A stretch of DNA of 64,000 nucleotides from Eremophila alpestris peregrina. Taxonomy: Eukaryota > Chordata > Aves > Passeriformes > Alaudidae. Position 1 is the first letter of the stretch. Each line of letters opens with the position of its first letter. The notes under the pieces are model-generated. The model did no database searches. It worked only from the letters and a program-made list of their open reading frames with translations, and was not told where the DNA came from. Both the position numbers and the translations under genes were made by a program. Where the stretch lies: assembly GCA_009792885.1 (NCBI GenBank), contig WMCF01000018.1, positions 3,925,297 to 3,989,296 of the forward strand. Reading direction: 5' to 3'. Below, in pieces: positions 49,501-62,200 of the stretch.

Positions 49501-51910
49501 AGATCTTTGTATCTAACAATGAAATGTAATACAATTTGCCAACATGATCTGGTTTTTTTCATATCTTTTTCTAAGTGTCCTTCATACAGATCCTGAGCTC
49601 TCATGCTGACTCATCCTCTTATCAAACAGATGGACCTGTTCACTTCCAGGAATGTGAGAGAATTAGGTTGTTTCTGAGAACCAGATGGATGTAAAGGCAG
49701 AAACAATAGCAAAGGACAAAGCTGGTGTTGCACTTTACAGCTTCTTTTCTGTTTCCAAGGCAGCATAAATGGCAAATCCAAGCAAAGGGACAACTTGAGC
49801 AGAGATTCAGCAAGGGCATCAGGTGAGAAATCCCTTCTCAGTTCCACGGCTGCTCACAAGTACATGGCTCAGACAGGCTGTGCTTCACTCACCTACAGTT
49901 TGCTCAGCTGGAAGAATTCCTTCCTTGTCCACAAGTGGGGATTTGCCTGGAGGTTCTTCTGGATGTGCTTATGCTATTGCCAAGTAAGCTCACAGAATTA
50001 AGATGAGCATTAGCAGACTTTCTCCCATGCTAGCAGTTCATCTTCTCATTTTCCCCATATGGTAACCTGATATCTGCACAGCTTTTCTGATCCAACAGCT
50101 AAGTTTTGTTTGCCAGCATATGTGTGTTGGACTGTGAGAAGGGATTCCTCCATACTAGACTAATAGCCCTGAAGTAAAAGAGTTCTGCAGGCATTTCATG
50201 TTGCTGTTAAAAGACCTGATCAATTACAGACAGCTCTGTCTCTCTGAAAAAACTCCACAGACACAGAAAATTGTTATGAGAAATAATGGAAAGAGTGGAA
50301 ACTGATTTCTGAATTCCAAAAGATAAAACAACAAATCTGTTCGCTGCTTAATAATACGACCTTATTGGAATATTTTTTCTTACTGCATGGTTTTGTTGGG
50401 TTTTTTTGTTTTGTTTATTTTTTTACATATATATTATTCTCAAAAAAAATTTTTTTTCTGCATGGTGTCTATTCAGCATGCACTTTTTATGTAATCTGGC
50501 CTCTACAAACCTTGTAATAAATGGAGCCACATTGAGTAACTTTCTCCGAAAATAAAACTGAGGGAATATTTTATGAGAGATTTTCACTGCAATGGAAGCC
50601 TGGTGTGCTCCAGAGTGCAGCAATTGGCACATGTAAAGAGCAAAGCATAAGAAGGATTACCAACTACTGATTTTATGAAAGTCCACTGGCACTAAGAACA
50701 GTGCTGCTATCACGAGACTTCAAGGATAACAGCAAACTGAAATGAAGCACATATTCAGAAAAAAAATGTGATAAAAATGTTTTAAATTGATGGAGAAATG
50801 AGGGGAAATGGTTTAATGTTCAGAGCTGAAAAATACTGCTTGAAAAGCAATGTTTTTGAAGAAAGGCAGGTATTGATCATGCACAAGTGCTTTGGGCAGT
50901 CATTTACAAAGGCTTTACAGCAAAACAGAAGTAAAATTTATTTTAAACTGATAGACAAATTTTAGTGCTACAAAGACATTGATAAGAGAATATGATTTCC
51001 CAGAATGCTTCTGACAGCAGGAGGACTTTATTCTTGGGTTTTTGCCTTAGGGCATTTGTTTCATTTTTTTTTTGCTTTCAACAGAATTGTTCATGTGAGT
51101 CTGGGTTATTCACATGCCTTGGAGTTATTGGTCTCACCCAGACTTTGCAATCAGAGACACAGATCCTGATACAGTTGACTGCTCACAGAAGTGTGAATCT
51201 GAAAATACATAAGAGCATCAAAGTATTTTACACTACGCAGAGGATCTTCTGATATATTTACACAGCTAAAAATTGAAATTGATGCTCATTATCCTCCTGG
51301 GAGACACTTATGTTTCAAGAAATCACCAGGAAAGTACCATTCTGCCCCTCTGAATACTTTAATATGGTGAACCAAAGCTTAAAGTCAAGCAGATAGGTAA
51401 GTGTTTTAAGGAATAGGTATGGTTTTTATTTCACTTCTGCTGGAAAAGGGTGAAAAATGCCAACTATCTTCTAAGGAATGCAAATGGGAATTCATGGGTT
51501 ACTCCATTTAAATGTGACACTGGTAAAAAAAAGTTATTTAATATTTTATCAAATTTAATGTAGCTTTCGATACTATTTGTGGCGTTGTTGAATTTTTATT
51601 TTATTGATTATTCTTATATTTTGCTAACAATAGGCAGATGGATGAAACTACTGTTATCTTGCCTGGGAGAAATTTGTAGAACAATATCCAGCAGAGGAGA
51701 GGACATTCTGAATCTCTGACTCAGAGAGGAAGGAAAATTTATACACAAGGCCCAATTTCACATATTCTGGAGGAATATCTTCCTTTGCCAACTTCAAGGT
51801 TCCTTTTTTAATGTCAGTTGTCAAGAAAAACCTGTATAATAATGACAGTAAATCACTGTTGTGTTTAAGAACTCTTTCTTCTTGACTACTTAAAAATGAC
51901 AATTGCATAC

Positions 51911-52053
51911 ACATAAAAAACAAAAGCAAAAAAACCCAAAAAACAACAACAACAAAAGAAACAAACAGAAAAACTCCCAGGATGACACATCTCTCCATCT
52001 ACTTTTTAAGAAAATTGTTGGTTTCCTTTGGTTGGTTTTGGTTTTTATTCTGG
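51911..52053. repeat. A/C-rich tract followed by T/G-rich tract
   Basis: An A/C-rich stretch (51,911-51,978) is followed about 40 bases later by a T/G-rich stretch (52,018-52,050). The two are loosely complementary, but no exact long inverted repeat is seen. Confidence 0.7.
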
Positions 52054-53189
52054 ATCCAAAATGGTGTTTCTAATCTGCTGAAATACTTGCAGTTTACTTT
52101 CTGCAAAGCAGGTCCAAAATCATATTGAAATTCAGGGAGAACCTAAGTTTTAATTTTACAGTTTTCTCTGTTTGGTTGATTCTTTAATTTTTTTTTCTTA
52201 TGCTAGAGAGGAATTAAAATAAATTCTGACAATTCGCATAGTTTCCAAAAGACAAGATCTTGTTTCAAGTTACTCTGTATTTTTAGTTTACTCATCACAG
52301 TGCCTGATTATCTAGCTGAGGTTACATCTGTCAGTCTGGAAGTTCTCCGAGAACTCAGAATTAGTTTGATAATCTGTGTGTTGCCAGCACTTTAGGTTGA
52401 CATCCCAGAAGCTTTGTTGCACTGCCAGATTTGAAGAGGTCTGTCCCCTTTCCCTTTTCTGCAGCGTGTGTGAAATTGATGCAGACGTGGCTTTTGAGGA
52501 ACAGGATGTCCACCAGTTGGATTGTCATCTTCCTGGTACCTAAAAAAAAAGTCTTTCTGAATCAAGACTCCTCCTCTCGTGTATAATAAAAAAGTAGAAA
52601 GGAGAGAAATATCATCCTAGGATTATGTGAGTCTGAACTCCTGGAGAGGAATCAATTCTTACAACCACATAATTTTAAATACAAACAAATGTGCTACAAA
52701 ATATTATATAAAGAGTTCATTTAACTAAACCTTGTACATGTGATCTCAAGGTAGATATAACAAATAACACAGGCTTGACCAGCTGTTGTGGACAGTTTCC
52801 TATTTATTTTTATCTCTATCTCCTTGCACATGCAATTTTTGTGGGACTTAATCACCATGTATTGAAACCATTCAATATACCCATTGCCATCAATCTACTA
52901 TTACCAATTCCTTCTAAAGTTTAATTAAGTGCTTACCAAATTAATAATAATAGTCAATTAATCATTACACAGGCCAATCATGTCAGTTCATGCAAATTAA
53001 AGCCTGAATTTCAGAGTGCTGCAAGCATGGCAGGCAGGGCTAACCATGATCAATAAACAGCCTCTCTCCTAGGATTTTCAAATATTCCCAGTTAATTCTG
53101 TTCACAAAATACTGAGCAACAGAAAGCAGGAGAGAACAAAAAGGTTATTTACATCTCAATCACAAACCCTTTCATCAGTTCTTTTTCTT

Positions 53190-53222
53190 TGCCAATAATT
53201 TTGCCTTTAGCCATTATTGGCA
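53190..53222. repeat. Inverted repeat with CCAAT/TTGGCA arms
   Basis: TGCCAATAAT (53,190-53,199) and ATTATTGGCA (53,213-53,222) are perfect reverse complements around 13 bases. Each arm contains a TTGGCA-type NFI half-site and a CCAAT-type pentamer. The spacing differs from the classical 5-base NFI dimer spacing, so the resemblance may be fortuitous. Confidence 0.7.
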
Positions 53223-56185
53223 TTTGAGCATTTGCCTGAGTCTGGTCTGCTGTCCCTTTGTTTTAAAAGGATTTGAACTGCCAAACTTTCCTTATGAAGC
53301 AGATAGATTATAATGGTCACTCATGATACACAGAAATGGGTTATGTGTCTGTTCATTTCTGAGGTATTTTAGAAGATTTATGCTCATAAAATGGGAATTA
53401 TGAATGGTGAACAAAACCATAAAAAGCACACATAAAAACTGTCATAAATCAAAAAATGTTCCCCCTAAATCTACATCCTCGGTCCATTCAGAAGCTTCTT
53501 CCCTCACCTCCCATGCTACCTCTCTATCTTTTTTTTTCACGGGATTTAAAGCAGGATTTAAAATTCTACTGAAATAATAAGTTTTCTTTAGTTTTGATGC
53601 TTACAAACAACCAAAGTCTCAGGAGAAAATTTATGTTTATTAACTATTTTCTGCTTTACTTGAATTTTTAAAGAAGTAAACTCGAGGGGCAGTATAGCAT
53701 TTCAGATGAATACTAGAACACTTTTGCTACATGGCTGAAAAGCATCTTGAGAGAACCTATTTGAGATTTACCCTCTGCGGGGGTTGTCACACAAATGTTG
53801 CTTTGAACCATAAAAGGTATAATATACTGTATAAAATGGATGATTCACATTTTCCTCTTTTTTCTTCCAAGTCCAAAATCACTCCATCTCACTTCTTATC
53901 TGCTCATATTTAAGTCTAGTATCTTGCCAGGCAGCTGTCACTTCTTACAGCTGCTGTGAGAGAGCTGTGTCAGTGTGGGACTGGGCACAAGCACGCTGTG
54001 ATTTATAGCTGCAGCAGCCTGTTGGCAGAATTCATCTGACTTAACTTGCACCATCTAAAAGGACAGCCCTTTTCCAGCCTTGTCTTCCAGGAGCCTGTAT
54101 TGTCTTTGGAGAGGAGTTGACATCTCCAGAAAGTGATGTATCTAGTGCCAAAATGGGTGTTCTATAACATATTCCCTTTCCTTCAGCAGCAATGAGAACA
54201 CAGGCGGCTGCTTGGACCAGTAACGTCACTTTCACGTGCCTGAAGTCTGATGGAATGGGTACAGACTTTTATTCAAATGGTCAGGAGAATGTACTCACCA
54301 TTCCCAGCCAGCAGTGGGTCTTTACTGGATAATTTTTGGATTAATATATCAATTCACATGCTGCTTAAACTATATTAATGATAAGCCCTCACCATGCGTG
54401 GTCATACAGAAGAGAGTAATGCTGCCTTTGGCTGTGAGCAGAGCAGAGCTCTTTCTCTCAAAGAGGAAGTGGGAATTTTGTTGTCTTTTCCATAAGGCAG
54501 CAATACAACCCATGAGGCCCTTCCATCTTCTTGATTGATGAACAAAGTAATGTTTCAGCTGTATTGATCTCCTTCATCTGCTAAATATGAGGATGTGGAC
54601 CAGGGGAAGGTTGTAAGGGAACAACTGAGTGAGGAAGGAGCAGGACCTACTTTGTATGCTGGATAGTGAGAGAATGAAGCCAGGAACTCTTATATGTTTA
54701 TTGTATGCCTGTCCTTGTTAGAAAATATGGAACAAAAAAAAGGAAAAAACCAAACTTCATTATATTGTGTGCAGAGAGAGCTGAGGCAGGTAGCAACCAT
54801 GTGTTTTGCTTATTCTGAAGGTTCAGGACAGGTTTTTTACTGAGTGGGTACAAAGCACACAGGGAATCTGAGCCAAATCTAGGAGCTGATCATGAGTCTC
54901 TTGGCTTCAGGAGGCCTTGGAGCTGATTCTTAGAGCTTAAGTCACTCCTGTTTATTCCTGCAGTGCTTGGAAGGACAAAGAGAGAGCTGTGAGCTCTGCA
55001 CAATGCGCTCCTTGTACAGCAGAGACAGGTAGCTCCCAGTTAATTATTTCTGTCTTGCCCTGACACATCAAAACAGTCCATTACATGTTTGTCCTTCCCT
55101 TTCCCACACCCTTTAAAAAAAATCTACTACTGCTCTTTATTTAAAAGGCTCAAGGATGGCATTTCAAATGTGGTTACTGTCCAGTGGTCGCCTGTTACAG
55201 CCTGGAGACTGCTATTATTTGCAATTCACCAATATTTTATTACTGTCAGCTGAACAATAGTTAATTCCTTGACTCACAAACTTGACAACAAATACTCATT
55301 CATGGGCCCCATTATGCTTCTAGTGGAGCTTGCTGTTTATTTTCATTGCTTTCTGCTGCTTGAAATCTGGGTTTACTGTAAGATGTTCAATGTTCATGAG
55401 CAATAAAGTCATAAAAGAATTAAAAAAGGTGATAAATTAAAATCTTTTCTGGCACACTAGCTATTTAAGACAAGGAAATGGGCTCCATTTCCTCTTAAAG
55501 TAATATCTTGTTATTTCCTATTTAAAAAAAAAAATCTCTTGGCCTATGCAGGGTCTCCCCTTGTCCCGCTAATTTAAGGGTAATGGCAGTCCTTAATTTA
55601 AAAGTATAAGCCATTACATCTTTCTTTGAGTATCATCCTACTGTTAAAAATGTTTTAGACTGTGCCAAAGTTTAAGGTTGCACCCATGTTAATATTTCCT
55701 AAACTATGACAGTACTTGGCAGTTACAGATTTTGGCTTTTTTTCAGACTTAAAATTAGAGTTTGTATTACTCAGTTGACTTTTAAGCATAATTTAAATTT
55801 TAAACAGAAAGACCATATTTCAGAAACTATTTGTGGCAAACAAAATGACAGAGAGATTCAAGAGGTTTTCTAGTCCAGTAGCTACTAACTGATGGACTCC
55901 AGTACATGAGAAATGGTCCACAAAATAAATAAAAAAGTATCCAAACCCTCCTCTAAGTCTCAGGTAATCAAATAAAAGAAAATAGGAAAATTAAAAATAA
56001 TAAAGACTTAAATCTCAACCTTTTATGATGGGAAATGAAGATGAATATTGAAGAAACAGACAAAGTGCTTTACAGTTTTATGTTAAAAAAGACATTACAT
56101 AGCTCTTAAATGCTTCCCAAAACATGTGATACTTAGAATGACTGAATAAAGGCATCAAGCTACGACCTTTTACTGTCTAACTTAT

Positions 56186-56250
56186 CTTAAAGATCTCCAG
56201 TGATGGCATTTCCACAAATTCTCTGAGCAGTCTGTGCCAGTGATTTAGCA
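56186..56250 (-). mobile_element. Very diverged CR1-like fragment
   Basis: The plus strand reads AAAGATCTCCAGTGATGGCA, TTTCCACAAATTCTCTGAGC and AGTCTGTGCCAGTG. This follows the antisense CR1 end-of-ORF order (ATCTCCAGGGATGG, CCACCTCTCTGGGC, CTGTTCCAGTG) with many substitutions. It is only about 65 bases long and has no tail, so it could be another CR1/L2-clade element. Confidence 0.55.
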
Positions 56251-59200
56251 TTTCCTAAAAGACATAAGCTATAGTTCTTACTGCATCTTGGCTCTACCAC
56301 TTTTTATTCTCTCTCTCACAGATATGGAGATACAGGTAATTCCCTCCCTTTAGCAACAGCCAAAAGTGAACTCAAGATTCAAATTCCTCATGTTTCTAAA
56401 AGAGCCTGTTTACCAGAATGTAATTATAAACCCTTATCTTGCATCTCCTAAGCCAACTGCTCACATTTGTCTCACTGAAACTACAGAGGTGATAGAAGAT
56501 GAAAACTTTAAAACTTGTTTAACCAGAAATTATATATTCACAAAGAAACATCCTGCTCCCTTTATAGAAGGATCCACATTTGTCTGGAAAGTTCTTAAAT
56601 ATACTAATTTAAAACTTTTTTAGCAATACTACTCTGTTGCCTCTGGCAATATACTTATGACATGTCTATATTAATATATGTATTTATTTCAAATTACTTC
56701 CTCCTCCCTCTAACTGTGTCCTGCAGATTTTATGCCAGGTAATTGCTTCTCTAAACTCATAAAAATTGTCAGGTTTTGTCTAAAAATATGTTTAATTGCA
56801 AATTTTCAGAAAACTCGCTTGTTGCTTTAAAATTAATCAGTAGAATCAGGGAACTAATTTTAATGATGATTGCTATTTTAATGGATGGATATTTTTAGCT
56901 AAATCTAAAATGCAAAAAGGCTTTATGGTTTGGTGGAACTTTAAGTGAGTACAAAACTGTAATACATCTACCAAGCACAGATAACAGATTATCTTAATTC
57001 AAATTATGAAGGTATTTATAGAACAGACCAGCAAGTGGCAGTACATGTTGTGCATAAATCATGAATGATAAGACTGAAATCTTTAAAATGAAACTAAATA
57101 GACAGTCAAACAAGATTTCATGTACAATCTTATTCATTTTAAGTGCCCTGCCAAGAATCGTAAATGCTCCATTCTACATGACCTTAGTTATTTTCCTGGA
57201 AATAATAAGTATCTCTCAATTTTAGGAAAGAAAGGAAACAGCTCTCCTGTAACTGCTGGGATGCATTTGTGTCTCAGTTAATCAAAATGTGTGTACTGGA
57301 AGCCTAATGTTGGCTCAGAGTGGAAAATGGAATTTTCCAGGGACCGTAGTGTTATGAATTGCCATGACTCATAACATATTCCAATAAATAATCACTGCCT
57401 ATGGGTACTGTATTGTAATGGATCTACAATGCCTACTCCAATGGTCTTTGACCCTGAGATTTTTTTATATTAACTCAATTTTTGCAGTCTATTTTCACAG
57501 GTGAAATGTTAGAAGAAACAATAATACACCTTAATATTTACCATTACAGATTCCTTCAAAGCCAGTGAAATATATTGTTAACAACATCTAACACAGAAGT
57601 NAAAAAAAAAAAAAAAAAGAAAAGAAAAAGAAGAAGAAAAAGGAAAAGAAAAAAGGGAAAAATAAAAATAAAAAAGGGGACAAAACCCACTAGCCTTCAT
57701 TTTGTGAGTTAGCTAAGAAAACAAAAATGTGTGTGTTTTGATAAAATGGTACTGGGAGACTATAATGACTGACACTCTCTGAGGTGAAAATACTGTGAAA
57801 ATGAGCACAGAGAGAAATAACAGAGGAACCCATTGGTGCTTCTCAAGACATCATCTCTGATCTAGAGACCACCAGTACAGGTAAATGAAAAATAATTGTA
57901 CTGGAGCCCTTTTAACTCCTTCTCTGCCAGTTTAGGGTATTAACTGGACTGCTAAATACTGTTCCTTGTCAAACTGAGTGTTGACACATGTATAAGTTGT
58001 ATGTTGAATGACATTAGCAGTTTTTATCATGTGGTTTCATGGAGACACACAGAAATTGCTTTCCTTTTGCATCCCTGTTCCTGAGGTTGCTAAGCATGAT
58101 GGTTCTGTTGTTTCCTTCACGAAACAGGGCTGTTCAAGCAGCATGCTGTGACATTTGTTAGTGAAATACAGTTAGAGTTGATTGAAAAAATGTCAACTAC
58201 ACTTTAGAATTTCAGAAAAAGTTTCTGCACGTTTAGGTTACATTTGCAAATGGGCCAGAAGCAGTGGGTGGTGTCATTCTCTGAAGCAGCAGTCCAGAAT
58301 GGAAGGAATAAATTAAGGTGAAGGAGAGTAAATATTCAGTGCCTTTTCTGACTGATGGATTTCATATCTCCCCTTTCTCCCAGAACTGTGTCTTTGCTCT
58401 GTTTTAGCATATTTTTAAGTGTGCTCTCAGGCTCTCCTTCTAAAGATGTTCACTTTTTCCTGGAATGATTTTTGAGAGCAGAGAGAAGAACCACAGCTTT
58501 TCATATCACAAATGGAAATCATTAGGCTGAAAGGGTCATTCTTGCTCTCTGAATAAAATTTATCTCATGCAAAATGAAATATACCCAGTGGGAGAAACCA
58601 AGAGACATTCACCTGCAGATGCATAAGTGTTTCTCTGTGCACTTAGAGATTTAAATTTCTGTCTCACAAGCTCATAGTAGAAGATTCCAAGACCTTGATA
58701 ATGAGATTTGGATTTGGGAGGAAATTTTCTTGCTGGCTTCTACTGGAAGCATTCCATTTAGTGGCAAGAGACACTTAAACAAGTATAAAGACATGCCATG
58801 AAGTACAAAGCATTAAAAGACAGGCAACAGGACAAGGATATTCTGTTCTGAGTCTTGCCCACTCTGGATGAGAAGTTAAAACAATGTTTCTTTAATGTAA
58901 AGCTCCACTGCAAGCAGATGAGACAGGTAAGGAGATTATCTTCCATAAAGACTATGAAGTAGACCTTTTCCACAAGGTTGTTTTTCAGTCTGTCTTTTCC
59001 CAGCATCTCTTCCTACAGTTACTTCCTAACATTTACTATTCTATGGGATTACTCTTCCTTATGTGCAGGAGATTGTACTTTTATTTTTGAACCTCTTGCA
59101 GTTGGTCCAGTTCCAAGGTTTATCAAGATGTTCTGGACTGAATCTCTGTGGTAATTTGATGAGACTTTTGGTCCCCAGGGTCCGTCTGAACAACTCCAGG

Positions 59201-62200
59201 AAATACTCCTGAATTCAAGATATATATCTTGTGCTGAAAGTCTCTAAAATATTGGTATTTTTGTATTCTTGACTTTATTATGAAAACCACATAACCTGAA
59301 AAACTGAGAAAAGGCCCTTTTGAACCATATTTTATAATATCTCCCTCAGAAGAGAAGTTGTAATTTCCTTCCTACATAATCTAAGAGAAAAGCTCAGATT
59401 TCCCATTTGACTCATATTTCCAGTTTTTTGCTCTCTAACTTGAACTCCCTAATCAGAGGGCTGTTATACAAAAGGTTGGCAGAACCATGCAGTTAAGTAC
59501 ATTCAGTGTATTTCTAATCACATAGACTTCTCAAAGTCTATTTTTAAGATCCTATAAAAAAAAATCAAGGAGGAAATCTGTTTGATCAGGCCAAGCTAAA
59601 AGCAGAATTTCACTTATTTACAGGCATATTTACCTCTGTGTCTGCTTGCTGCTCCATTTAGGAATAGTTTGGCCTTTATTTGACTATGGCTTCTAAATAT
59701 GGGTCTCTGAGTGCCCCCTCAGTTCCACTTCTTTTGGCCAAGTCCTGTAAGAGAATCAATGTCTAGGAACTATCTCACATTGAATTTCAGTGTTATTTTA
59801 GTGAACTCCTAAAGAAATTACCTTCTTTTTCTGGACCTGTGTGCCTCTGCCTGCTGCAGACTTTGGCTGCAAGACTACATGACTATATTTAATGGGCTAA
59901 AAAATGTCAACATAAATAAGAATCAGACAAAAGTAATGCAACTCTGGCTGGAGGCTGACAATTGCCTAGCTACAAAACACTGGATAATCAGTAACCATGG
60001 CTGTAACGTCATACTGAGGATTCCAGACTCTGGGAATGGAAGATTTACAGCACCACATAAATTCTTCTGCACTTGCTATTGCTTTTGTTTCCTCTTACAA
60101 AGGTAAGGGAATCCCTTGAGTGCGTGGTAACTGGCAGTGTTTATTTTGGGACAGGCTGCAGACAGTGTGTCCAGGTGGTGATTTCTGATTCAAAGCTGAG
60201 GTCAATAAAAAGTGATGGAAAATGTTAGCAAAGCCTTGGCCCGGTTCTCTCTGCTCATTTAGGAATCTGAATAAGACTTTCCTTCTGTTACAATATCTTC
60301 TTTGTTCGTCCTTGCCCAGTCTCTAACCACCCTCTTATTACAGGGCAAAGGAAGATTAAAAGGAGAACATATCCTCCAGTTATTTTCCTCTGAAGTAATG
60401 ATATAATAGGGAGTAAAAAAAAAAAAAATCAAATAATGTGCAGAGGAGTGAAGCAGAAGTGGAACAACGAAACAAGTATAAATTCTCTGCTCAGATTTCT
60501 TCCAGAGGAAAAAGATGAACTAAATTGTTTCAAACCAACTACATCAAATAGGGAAAACATAAAAAAAAAATTAGGAGAAACAATTAACAATACTCATAAC
60601 ACATCCAGCATTTAAACTTTCTGACAGTTTTGTGATTACATTTAATCTTCTTTTTCCAGTTTAAAACAAACTGTGCCTTTCTGTTCAAGGCTGAGTTCTC
60701 CCAATACTGCAATTTGGTGGACAACCAACAAAACATGTTAAGCAAAGAGTGTTTTAATGAATGAGAGATCCAACAGTTCAACCAATATAATAGGAAAAAT
60801 AGGAAGCCATTAATAAAATTGCAAATTTTAACGGATCTCCACAAACAGCTCCCAGAGCCTGTGCTGGTCTCATTCTTCCAGTCCTCAGCTGTTATCTGAG
60901 CTCTCAATAGCTGATGAACTGAAACTTTTTCATCAAGTGTATTCAGCAAAAAAAAAGTATGAATGCAAGGTAAAATCACAATCAGGTGAACTGCATGATT
61001 TATTAATCAAATAAAAAACAGAAAAAAATGTCATATTTTAGGCCACTATGTGACAACTAGAGTGGAGTCTGCTGTTTCATATTAAAAGAAAAGTGGAGGC
61101 CTAGCAAAAGTAAATTGCTGAAGGACAGGAAAAAGAAAAAGTTATTCTGAGCCTCTAAATATAGAAATCTCCCCTATGCTTTTTTATAGAAGATATGACC
61201 AGCTGCAAGAGTCATCCAGATCAGCACATTTTTTCATGATGTCTTGACCTCTTCCCTTTTATTGAATACAAGTCCCAAAGCAGAATGATTTATATCCTTG
61301 CACACATCTAATAAAACCAATAATAAAATAAACTAATAAAGCCAAATGGTAGTAAAAATAATTAATTATTGATATAGCAAAACCCCTAAAAAATATTAGT
61401 TTTAATGGCTAATACAAGTTAATATCTCTTTTTCTGTGAGAATGAAGATATATTGAAGTAACATTATTAGTTCCAGTTCACTCACATATATATTTTGATT
61501 TGTCTTTGCTTGTCATGTGGTCGTTTGTATGTTCTGAGTTGAGAATGGATATGATGGCAAGAAAATGTAGGTGGAAATGGAAGAATAAATTCATGAGAAG
61601 ATGCTCAAATATAAGAGCTTCAGCAAAAAGACTTTCAAATATTTTTTCCATATGGTCAGTTTTTATTCAGGTCATTTGCCTGTCCTATATCATGCTGATT
61701 TTTTATCAAGTTTATGAATAATACCATTGAAGCAAGTGGATCAGAATCAGAGATCTAAACATTCATTTGAAAGAATATCCTATTTAAGAATAAAATCAAA
61801 GCAGGAGTTTAAACTCATGTGTCTTGAAAAACTCATTTTTTATACTCTTGAATTTAAACAAACATCACATTAAACACATAACATCAAATTAAACACATTT
61901 ATTAAATACCCTTTTGATTGTTCAGAGTCATCAAAACATTTCTTTCTCAGTTTTCTGCACAAACAAGCCTGGAACCTCCAAGTCAACTGGATAGGATTGT
62001 TAAACTAATTTGCATCTGGTTGTGCTTAATTTTGGAAAACAGACTTGCTGACAGGATCTTAGAAAAGAGTGAAAACAGTTAAAAAGTACAAAATATGTCA
62101 TTTTCAGGATTTCTTCGCCTCTTCTTTGTGCCTTACAACGAGGTTAAGAGACCAACTACTAAAGATTTAATAATATTACTGTAATAATGCAGTAAAAGAT

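Larger units (their letters stand above)
46513..56185. other. No gene seen; unique AT-rich non-coding DNA
   Basis: I see no recognisable gene or transposon. Low-complexity sequence occurs at 47,401-47,426 (A/C-rich), 50,386-50,425 (T/G-rich) and 51,911-51,978 (A/C-rich). The last accounts for the hydrophobic start of a 114-codon minus-strand frame at 51,654-51,998. A 10-bp inverted repeat lies at 53,190-53,222. No open frame has a recognisable domain. Confidence 0.65.

Noticed and set aside
51654..51998. Minus-strand frame resembling a membrane protein start
   Set aside because: The hydrophobic N-terminus is a translation of the A/C-rich low-complexity tract.
60584..60979. 131-codon minus-strand open frame
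   Set aside because: Composition is unremarkable, no domain is seen and there is no supporting exon structure.
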